A DNA stretch of 64,000 bases, taken from Nannobrachium achirus. Its lineage: Eukaryota > Chordata > Actinopteri > Myctophiformes > Myctophidae. Positions 55,301 through 64,000 of this stretch are shown one piece after another. A model generated the notes under the pieces. The model was given only the letters and a program-made list of their open reading frames with translations. It was not told the origin of the DNA and did no database searches. The position numbers were made by a program, and so were the translations under genes. Position 1 is the first letter of the stretch, and every line of letters begins with the position of its first letter. The DNA lies in the NCBI GenBank assembly GCA_963921795.1, contig OY997656.1:57125222-57189221 (forward strand), given 5' to 3'.

Positions 55301-55759
55301 ATCTACAGAACGATGTGGCGTTTCAGAACTTCACGGGTCCTGCCGTTGGCAAGACGGTGGATTCCCTGTGGACTGGCACAACGTTGAGCTTGTAGATTGA
55401 GATACTTTTGCTATCTTTACGACCTTCTCTGACTTAGAAGTAAAAATCTATCTATGAAGGTGGATTCTGCTACACTATGACGGAGAGAGTCGCAGCCCCA
55501 GCCTGAAGCCTCAAAAGTCTAGTATCTGCTCTCGTTCCATAGGGATGTCCCTTTGGAGTGATGGTTAAGATATTGGACTTTCACGCAGGAGACCCGGGTT
55601 CGAAGCCGGGTGGGGAGGTTTGGATCACCTCCGTTACATATATTCAAAGGGAATACAGTAGTTTCTTGCCATTTGCAGCGTTCTGCAAAAAATACGCTCC
55701 ATTCTCCATACAACTTTATTTGGCATTTGATCACAGTTTGATGAGATGAGACCCAAGAC
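55301..55759 (+). other. Spacer with tRNA-like SINE head
   Basis: 55545-55620 has a D-arm-like TGATGGTTAAGATATTGGACT and a B box GGGTTCGAAGCC, as in a tRNA-Glu-derived sequence, but the anticodon stem is broken. A short stretch reading MRPKTPDKIMSTVGDSG in phase across the copy-3 hAT (55746-55759 and 56266-56300) could be further coding sequence; this is weak. Confidence 0.35.
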
Positions 55760-56257
55760 CATTGGCGTCAGTTCAGAAAAATCTAAGGTATGGCAACATG
55801 ACTGGTGTCTTGCACGCGCGCCTTTGCGCGCGTGCAAGACACCGGTCATGTTGCCATACCTTAGCAACAGGCATGATACATTTTTTTTAAGAAGTACATT
55901 ACATTCTATTTTGTCCCCCGTTTCTATGGTTTCTTGGGCTGGATATGGCAGCCTGGAACGATTCTTCAAGTGCATTGCACCTGTGCAGCTGAACTGCGGA
56001 ACCTGGGAATATACCATTTTGTCAAGACGGGGAGAATAAAAGTGCGGAGAATATAATTATTATGCCATGTTGAAGTGACCATTTTGTTAGATTTAGCATT
56101 TGTAGTTATTTTACTGTAATTTTAACAACATAATAACCAGCACAGATATAGACAAAGATACATTCATGGATTCATATTTAAAATTAACTTTTATTTCCCC
56201 CCCTGGACCCAGGGTATGGCAGCCGCATACCCCTGCCATACCCAATTGACGCCCCTG
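55760..56257. mobile_element. 498-bp hAT element (GTGGCGTCAG family), copy 3
   Basis: Ends CATTGGCGTCAGTTCAG and CAATTGACGCCCCTG, with the perfect 8-bp duplication CCCAAGAC (55752-55759, 56258-56265). It contains a short hairpin around CACGCGCGCC (55796-55863). Confidence 0.85.
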
Positions 56258-56265
56258 CCCAAGAC

Positions 56266-57036
56266 TCCAGATAAGATTATGTCCACAGTTGGAGACAGTG
56301 GTAAATCAGAGGTTCTCAAACGTTCAGATTGGGTGTTGATGGTGACGTCACCTAGCCTGACACTCGGCCTGAATTGCATTTCGTTTCACTTCATTATTCA
56401 GTCTGAACTTGCTTTGATCCAAGGCGATTTCTGGGATGGGCGTTGCCAAAGAGGCAGTCTTCTGCGATTGGTTCACCGTCTGACCAACACAACAGTAGCA
56501 AAGCAGATGACGTAGGGTTGTTATGTGTGGCTGGCTAGTGGCTAGCCGGTTGCTTGTTAGTGCTACTTGCTAACCAAAGAAACAGGCAGATAAGGAGTGC
56601 TACGAACTAGTAATCAAACACAACATAACACGTCTGCTACTGATGTTTCATAGCGAGATCGATACGATCGCCTATTGCCGCAACGGTCCGGCGGCGGCGC
56701 TGGGTTACATGGAATCATACATGAGTTCTTGGAAAACCCCACCCACTCTGCCCACAAGACGCTGATTCACGGCGCTGATCCGCCGTACGGATTTCCAAAC
56801 GAGGAAAACCTCTTCAGCGAGAGCAACACCAGACTCCCTGAATCGCCGAAACAACATTTTAAAGGGGTGTGGCTAGCGATTCAGCGAGTCTGGAACCAGG
56901 CCAGACCTCACCTGGAACGCTGGTAGAATAACAAAGCGCGCTCTGCTGGCGCACGAGTAGGCCATACATGGCCACGAGTGCACAAGGAGCAAGTTGGCAC
57001 CTTGACAGAGTGCAGTCTTGTCATTTTATTTATTTA

Positions 57037-57103
<67 letters not shown>

Positions 57104-57366
57104 ATTATTATTATTATTATTTATTTTTTATTTTTTTGCCAACAGCTCTTTCTTCTGCTTTCCAGGCTATGTTATGACAACATTAACTAGAAATACTGTT
57201 CCTACGAAACAGTGTGGGCTCGCATGGAACACCATGTATGGGCACAACGATCTACCCTTTGGCTGCTCCTCATTGGCCTTTGTACTGTCGGTCATTTTCT
57301 TGAGGAGAATAACCTTGGTCTGTAACGTTTTGGTATAACATACTGATATAACATACTGGTCTCGAG
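56266..57366. other. Spacer with microsatellites, no gene
   Basis: 56340-56935 looks like a dispersed element (no known domain in its ORFs). (TA)n lies at 57037-57098, then (ATT)n. 57250-57366 is a paralogue of 59083-59177. Confidence 0.5.
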
Positions 57367-58088
57367 TAGGGCTGCAAGCGAACCTTCGGGGATTCGAACG
57401 TTCGTTCGTTACGTTGGCAATCGAAGTTCGAAATTAATGGGTTCAGGTTTTTTTCTTTTTTTTTTCTTCTTTTTTTTTACACGAAAAATAATTATCAGAA
57501 TGTGATAGGCCTATTCAGAATATCACAGTAGTAGAGATAGCCAAATACGAAATAAGTTAGGCCTACCGGTAAACACTAACAGTTAATGGTGACCGTTAGT
57601 AGTTATAAAAAGGCACCAGAACAGCTTGGAGCCGTTCTCCTAACCACTAGCAAAGATGGATTTTATTGCAACCCCCTAAAGGATCTATAATGCGATTTCT
57701 GGGGTTGTTACATCGAGACCAGTTCAGCCCGAACGCGACGCGCTCCGACGCTGTCACCAAGTCTAATCATCATCCGTGCAACTCCGCCATACATTGAGCC
57801 TGTTGGTCAACAAACTGCGCAACATTTTCTCCGATTGGGTTGGATTTTCCAAGTGTTAGCCTACGTGTTAATGCGGCCACGCATCCACGCGTTTTCAATG
57901 GATAAAACAGCGCATTTAAAACATTTCCTACACTGTTTTAGCTGGTTAAAGGTACAGTACGTTCGATGGTTCGATTGTCCGAACGTTCGTTTTTTATTCA
58001 ATTGAACGAACCATCTAAGGTTCGATGGTTCGTTCGGAAAATCCCCCCGAAGTTCGAATCCCTAAAACAGGGCTAGATTACAGCCCTA
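57367..58088. mobile_element. 722-bp hAT element
   Basis: Ends TAGGGCTGCAAG and TTACAGCCCTA, flanked by the perfect 8-bp duplication GTCTCGAG (57359-57366, 58089-58096). Inner GAACGTTCGTT repeats pair with each other. No transposase. Confidence 0.85.
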
Positions 58089-58138
58089 GTCTCGAGTCCA
58101 CGTGTTGTTGTTATTTATATATCGGGTGGCACTTGTTG

Positions 58139-58260
58139 GTGATAGATAGATACCTTTATTATCCCAAGGGGGAAATTCAGTTGTCCAGTTGTAGCATAGC
58201 AGTATACAGTATTTACAAAGTTACAGAGAAGTAAGAAAAAGATAGATAAGAGGGAAAAAA
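58139..58260 (-). mobile_element. Rex3-like LINE 3' end
   Basis: GATAGATAGATACCTTTATT followed by ATCCCAAGGGGGAAATTCAG is the inverse of the (GATA)-tailed 3' end typical of fish Rex3/RTE elements. Confidence 0.65.
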
Positions 58261-58309
58261 TAAAAGAGCAGTACAGTACCAATAAAGAGAAGGTGCATCA
58301 ATAGAGAAA

Positions 58310-58770
58310 CAAAGCCATGTCGTCATTTGTGCGTAATGTCGCCCTCTAGGGGGTTCATGCTGGTATTGTTTTGTATTCAAATCGCCATTGGGGAATCTGC
58401 GATCGCCGCATATAAGGACTGTGTTAAAAAAATAAACACACCATGTGCGCGTTTCTGTCAGCGGGGGGGTTCTGCATAGTTTATGATATTCATTCATATC
58501 CGATATAGCCTGTGTAACTCGTTTCTAGCGTTTATTGTGTTACTCTTTGGGTAAATCTGTACATTTCCACCTTAGTCGATGCTTCATATCCATTTGGGTC
58601 AATCCGAGAGCATGGTGTGTTTATATTTTTAACACAGTTCTTATATGCGGTGATCGCAAATTCCCCAATGGCGATTTGAATACAAAACAATACCAGCATG
58701 AACCCCGTAGAGGGCGACATTTCACGCCATTTCACGGAAGTGACATCACTCTTCGCTACTGAATAGAGGG
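58310..58770. mobile_element. Element with >110-bp inverted arms
   Basis: 58335-58450 and 58605-58725 are inverse copies (TTCATGCTGGTATTGTTTTG and complement; CGCCATTGGGGAA). Each arm carries a CCCTCTAGGGG/TAGAGGGCGAC motif that resembles a CTCF site. Confidence 0.75.
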
Positions 58771-59177
58771 GGCGAATAATATATAAGTATATATACATAA
58801 AGTGTCTTACAAAAAGAGACCGTAACAGTCAATGCTAGTTAGTGCAACAAGTATCTCACTGACATTGTTAAACAAAGCAGAATACTCAGAAACTACCAAC
58901 ACAACCTAATAGTGCAAAGTCAAAAATCAGTGCAAAAAAAACAAACAAAAAAAAAGCAGCTCAGAGAAGAAGAAAAACTAAAGAGCGTGTCACCGCAAGA
59001 CGCACATGAGCACTCTCCCTGGAAGGTCCTTAGGGGTCAAAGTCAATACAGCAATAGTTCCGTCATGATGTCACCAAGAACGCTGCTCCTCATTGGTTAA
59101 GGGCCCTGCCTTTGTACTGTTGGCCTTTGAGGAGAATAACCTTGACCTATAAAGTTTTGGTGTGACATACTGGTCTC
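58771..59177. other. No gene recognised
   Basis: LINE-derived A-rich sequence near 58910-58970. 59083-59177 is a paralogue of 57250-57366. Confidence 0.4.
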
Positions 59178-59653
59178 TAGAGATGGGATTTATGGTTCTT
59201 TGAAGTGAGCCGGATCTCTGGGATCCGTTCCTTTCAAAGAGCCGTTCAAAAGACTGGCTCATTCTACTTACTATAGTTACTTTGTAGAGTTTGATTATAA
59301 TTACAAATAATAACTTCAACCCTATATACATTTATTTCTGCTATTTTCAAAAGATTTTACTCACTGGAAAACCTGTGCAACAGGACATTCTGCATAAGGA
59401 GTACGTTCTAATATTGGTTCTTTAAGTACATTTTGATACCAATACTTTTTACTTTTACTCTAGTACATTAACATTGCAAACTTCTACTTGATTGCAGTAT
59501 TGATATTTTTACTCAAGTAAAGAAATTGAGTACTTTCTTTCCCCCACCACTGTTCATTAGAAAGGAACGGCTCCCTACTGTGAACCGAATCATATCGTTC
59601 ATTTCAAAGAGCCGTTCAAAAGACTCGATTCGTTCGCGAACGTCCCACCTCTA
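59178..59653. mobile_element. 476-bp hAT element
   Basis: Ends TAGAGATGGGA and TCCCACCTCTA, flanked by the perfect 8-bp duplication CTGGTCTC (59170-59177, 59654-59661). Inner AAAGAGCCGTTCAAAAGACT occurs near both ends. Confidence 0.85.
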
Positions 59654-59825
59654 CTGGTCTCGCCTTTCAGCGAGCCCACAACGAGAAAGATTCAATGCAT
59701 TGTCCGGACAGCCAAATTGTCACGTGAAGCTCGACCAGTCCTCCAGCTAGCACCACTCCCCCATTGAACCCAATGGACTTACGCTATTAATGATGTCACC
59801 GGGAATGCTGCTTACTGAGACATTC

Positions 59826-60154
59826 ATTTGGAGGTCAGAGGTCAGTCTGGAGCCAGGTGGAAGTCCATATATGGACATAACTCATATCATTATATGATCT
59901 GAGGTCATGTTTGATGACATGAGATTTGACTCAGCTGGACTTAAAAGCTGATGACACAGAGTGGGAGGGGCTTCAGTCAAAGAGACGACAGATCGTTACA
60001 GACTGAGAGAGTTGGTATTGTTTCATAGAAAAAACCCTTAGAGCTTGTTATTCACACATCACCGCTCGAGGACGACCCAGAAGACTACAGCTGACCAAGT
60101 TTTAAACAAGTTTATACAATATATTTGCACTTGACTTTTATTCAGCGTGTAGAA
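59826..60154 (+). promoter_or_regulatory. Putative promoter and 5' UTR of bloodthirsty-like gene
   Basis: Contains a perfect CCATATATGG box (59875-59884), a TTAAAAGC TATA-like motif (about 59941) and GGGAGGGGCTTCAG. Inferred from position only. Confidence 0.4.
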
Positions 60155-60799
60155 ATGGCCTCTACCAACATTACCGTCCGTGAAGATCACTTCCTGTGTT
60201 CTATCTGTCTCGAGGTGTTCACTGATCCAGTCTCCACTCCATGTGGACACAACTACTGCAAAGCCTGCATCACACATTACTGGGACACCAGTGATGAGCG
60301 TAACTGTCCGCTGTGTAACAGAACTTGCTTTAAAAAGAAGCAAGAATTCTTTGTTAATAAAGTCTTCTCTGAGATGGTTCAACAGTTCAGGAGTCACAAG
60401 TTGAAAGAAGAATCGGTTCAACAGGTCAGGAGTCACACGTTGAAAGAAGAATATGAAGCAAAGACAGAGGCTGAGGTTCAGCAGATGATCCAGGAGAGAC
60501 GAGAGAAGGTTCAGGAGGTCAAACACTCAGTAGAGCTCAGCAGGAAAGATGCAGATGCAGTCATAGCAGAAAGGAAGCAGGGCTTCACTGCTCTGATCAG
60601 CTGTATTGAGAGGAGCCAGGCTGAGCTCATTGATGTGATTGAAGAGAAGCAGAAAACAGCAGAGAAACAGGCTGAAGGCCTCATTGAAGAGCTGCAACAG
60701 GAAATCACTCAGTTGGAGAAGAGAAGCTCTGAGCTGAAGCAGCTCCACCTCCTCCAGAACTTCCCATCCATCAACACTGGGTGGAGACCCACCAAGGCA
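60155..60799 (+). CDS. Bloodthirsty-like RING/coiled-coil protein, truncated
   Basis: A TRIM-type E3 ubiquitin ligase fragment. The RING finger (residues 15-54) has all eight C3HC4 ligands: C15, C18, C30, H32, C35, C38, C51, C54. A short linker with a duplicated SHKLKEE/SHTLKEE block leads straight into a coiled coil (about residues 105-205: KTEAEVQQMIQERREKVQEV, SQAELIDVIEEKQKTAEKQA). The B-box expected between RING and coiled coil is missing, and no B30.2 domain follows. The reading ends INTGWRPTKA at the donor-like GCA|GTAAGG. Without splicing the ORF continues to 61000 in GGCC-rich sequence. The start is ATG 60155 (AGAAATGGCC). This family is expanded in fish and often linked to immunity; function here is inferred. 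Confidence 0.75.
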
Positions 60800-60814
60800 G
60801 TAAGGGCGAGTGCA

Positions 60815-61075
60815 AAAGTCCGGCCGGCCGTCGGCCGTGGCCGCGGCCAGACAGTACATCAGGCCGGCCGGCCGGTAGTACCTCGGACGGCCGCTAGTAA
60901 ATTCAGACGGAGGTCTTTTGGAGGTCTTTTCGGGGTCAGGTCCTACTCTGACGTCATATGGAGGTCTTTTCGGGGTCGTAAGTCGTATGGAGGTCCTTAG
61001 GCCGGCCTAAGCCGGCCTAAAGTACCGGCCGGCCGGCCTAACGTACCGGCCGAATGTAACGGCCGGCCGGCCTAA
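60815..61075. repeat. GGCCGGCC-rich tract
   Basis: Clusters of GGCCGGCC and CCTAAGCCGGCCTAA alternate with GGAGGTCTTTTCGGGGTC repeats. It is strongly self-complementary and adjoins the broken end of the RING/coiled-coil exon. Confidence 0.8.
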
Positions 61076-62015
<940 letters not shown>

Positions 62016-62719
62016 CACAACAGCGCCCCTCCTTTAACTTGTGTGGCCACACAAGGTATTGCCAGGCTACAGACATACCCAGCCAGCCACATAGCCAGCC
62101 AGCCAGCCACAGACATACCTGTCTATTGGGAGCGCTTTCACCGCTCCAAAAAAAGTATTATTTGACAGTTACAAACAGGAAGAACAACTACTCAATTGAT
62201 GGAAATGTGACTGTCTATCATACGCCATATTATAATATAAAGTTAATATTAACTATAGCACCCATGACATACTTATAGCCTATTATTATCATAAAGTATA
62301 CCAATTAATATATATAATTATCGATTTTCCTATAATCATAACGAGAGTATATAATAACATATTACTATAACTATTATCATACCGCCCACTCCACAGTGAC
62401 ACTTGTGCCCGTAGAGCTCTTTGCTGTCTTGACTCTCACATGGGACAGTCACAGGGGTGGGAGGGATGTTGTATGATGTATGAATGTGCTAATCTTAATC
62501 TATCTTGTCTATCAAATTTTGTCTATATTTTTGGTCTATCTACTTGAATTACAAGTAATTTTTTCTGTCAGTTCTAACCAATTAGCTATTATATCAAATT
62601 TATCCTCGCAACATAATCTGATGATGGCTTAAAAGAATTAAATAAAAAATATCCATAAAATATCACGTTTCCCCAGATAAGGGTTAAGTAAGACACACTC
62701 TGAGCTAACGCCGACAGTT
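62016..62719. other. AT-rich spacer, no gene
   Basis: 62085-62110 has short CCAGC repeats. 62560-62625 has a decayed hAT-like piece (CTGTCAGTTCTAACCAATTA). Nothing else is recognised. Confidence 0.4.
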
Positions 62720-63227
62720 TCTGTGTGCATGGGGCGGACCCGTAGAATCTCTGTGTGCATGGGGCAGACCCGTAGAATCTCTGTGTGCATGGGGCAGACC
62801 CGTAGAATCTCTTGTGTGCATGGGGCGGACCCGTAGAATCTCTGTGTGCATGGGGCGGACCCGTAGAATCTCTGTGTGCATGGGGCAGACCCGTAGAATC
62901 TCTGTGTGCATGGGGCAGACCCGTAGAATCTCTGTGTGCATGGGCAGACCCGTAGAATCTCTGTTTGCATGGGGCGGACCCGTAGAATCTCTGTGTGCAT
63001 GGGGCAGACCCGTAGAATCTCTGTGTGCATGGGGCAGACCCGTAGAATCTCTGTGTGCATGGGCAGACCCGTAGAATCTCTGTGTGCATGGGGCAGACCC
63101 GTAGAATCTCTGTGTGCATGGGCAGACCCGTAGAATCTCTGTGTGCATGGGCAGACCCGTAGAATCTCTGTGTGCATGGGGCAGACCCGTAGAATCTCTG
63201 TGTGCATGGGCGGACCCGTAGAATCTC
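62720..63227. repeat. 30-bp minisatellite (17 units)
   Basis: Units of CTGTGTGCATGGGGCAGACC continuing CGTAGAATCT, 29-31 bases, with A/G variation in GGGC(A/G)GACC. ORFs on both strands are artefacts. Confidence 0.95.
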
Positions 63228-63235
63228 TCCGGGAG

Positions 63236-63400
63236 TCTCCGGCCAATAGCATGTGTTCTCCTCCCCCCACCCCCCTCTGCTCCTCTGCTCAGCGCAGAGA
63301 ACGCTGCTGCGTCATGACGTCAACAAATTCGGTGCGACGCTCTCTGCACTCTGATTGGTTAGGGGAAATTCTGCACTTCCTCCAACAGTGATTTTAACAC
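63236..63400 (+). promoter_or_regulatory. Promoter-like stretch (CRE, CCAAT boxes)
   Basis: Contains GGCCAATAG (63240), a full CRE TGACGTCA (63315-63322) and CTGATTGGTT (63351-63360, an inverted CCAAT box), in GC-rich non-repetitive DNA. A gene may start nearby; none is visible before the window ends. Confidence 0.35.
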
Positions 63401-64000
63401 GATGGCCCGGGCTTATTTTTCTTCCAATCGCCAAAATAAGCCTGGGTTTCCGAGGCTAAGTAAGGCATGGATGAAAATAGGGCCCAAAATGTTTACTTAG
63501 CAGCAGGCTCCTGTGTTTAGCATGCCGTGATGTTTTTTTTAAAGCAACGTGGATGAATGAGGAATGCAGGCGGGTACTTTTCCGTCCCTGCCTGCCTGCC
63601 TGCAGGCCAGTGACTGTCATTCCGGTCCCCGGGGCACTGATACATCACTGGCTATGAGATCTCACTGCAGCTCAGAATAGGCATTACATGGACACAGTCT
63701 GGCTGGAAATAAAACCCGGTCATCATGGATGGGACTGGACTGGACTGAGTGAAGGCGGTGTTCAGGGACGTGCTGGCCATTGAGGAAAGCGGCGGGACAA
63801 CTCCCGAACAGCCGGTTCACTCCCGGCCGGTCCAGGCCGGTCATTAGGAAAAAAATAGAAATAAAATGTCGGCCTTCGTTCCATTTTGGGGGCTGGGCGG
63901 CCAACAAAGTAAATCTCTGATTATGACCTGTACTTGCCCGATGGGCAAGTGCCTCTGAGACCTTGGTGTCAACCCCTGCTAACCTTAACCTCTAGGGAAG
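63401..64000. other. No gene recognised
   Basis: A stem-loop CCCGGGCTTATTTT...AAAATAAGCCTGGG lies at 63406-63446 and a short CCTGCCTGCCTGCCTG at 63590-63604. The remainder shows no supported feature. Confidence 0.4.

Noticed and set aside
55545-55620. A working tRNA-Glu gene
   Set aside because: The D-arm and T-arm motifs are present, but the anticodon stem is broken and the T stem has a mismatch; more likely a SINE head or decayed copy.
56675-56926. 83-codon ORF as a gene
   Set aside because: No recognised domain, no splice context, and repeat-like surroundings.
62589-63270. ORFs of 147-210 codons rich in TEILRVCPMH
   Set aside because: They translate the 30-bp minisatellite.

Overview
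This window looks like repeat-rich teleost fish DNA. The signs are three paralogous fish-type C2H2 zinc-finger genes, a bloodthirsty-like RING/coiled-coil exon, non-LTR retrotransposons of several clades, a fish SINE with a LINE2-type tail, many hAT and TTAA-target DNA transposons, and long microsatellites. There is no bacterial or organelle-style gene organisation. The species cannot be named from the sequence.

The left three quarters (1-47.8 kb) is a tandem array of three related zinc-finger genes, called ZNF-A, ZNF-B and ZNF-C here, all on the + strand. The window opens inside the intron of ZNF-A, whose last exon is 2644-3746. ZNF-B has exons 13813-14062 and 18483-20134. ZNF-C has exons 38075(or 38087)-38336 and 44778-45916. 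The two complete genes share an ETS/E-box-like promoter stretch, a 43-bp minisatellite just before exon 1, a (CA)n tract just after it, a phase-1 intron, and a long last exon with acidic IKEE repeats followed by fingers. The acidic repeat number differs sharply: 10, 5 and 2. Homologous 3' flanks follow each last exon at about 3.75-6.4, 24.7-26.4 and 45.9-47.8 kb. Between and inside the copies sit independent insertions. The largest is a Ty3/gypsy element with two almost identical 1272-bp LTRs (30269-35810), inserted in a LINE reverse-transcriptase reading frame.

The right part (48-64 kb) holds a smoothelin-like 2-type gene fragment. Its exon 1 is 52066-52365, and its exon 2 starts at 53654 and is split by a hAT element. 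A bloodthirsty-like RING/coiled-coil gene lies at 60155-60799; it lacks a visible B-box and B30.2 domain and runs into a GGCCGGCC-rich tract. Further right are a (TG)n(CGTG)4(CCTG)106 microsatellite, a 30-bp minisatellite and a promoter-like CRE/CCAAT stretch.

The most unusual objects are four. First, a 415-bp miniature LTR element (10347-10761) has terminal repeats carrying a tRNA-like Pol III A box and B box, and its 18-nt primer-binding site is identical to that of the Ty3/gypsy element 24 kb away. Second, a GATCTACAAGC hairpin recurs in the middle of several otherwise different hAT families. Third, repeated SUMO-consensus units vary in number between the zinc-finger paralogues. Fourth, an L1-type ORF1 stands alone without ORF2. 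All calls come from reading the sequence; no database search was run.
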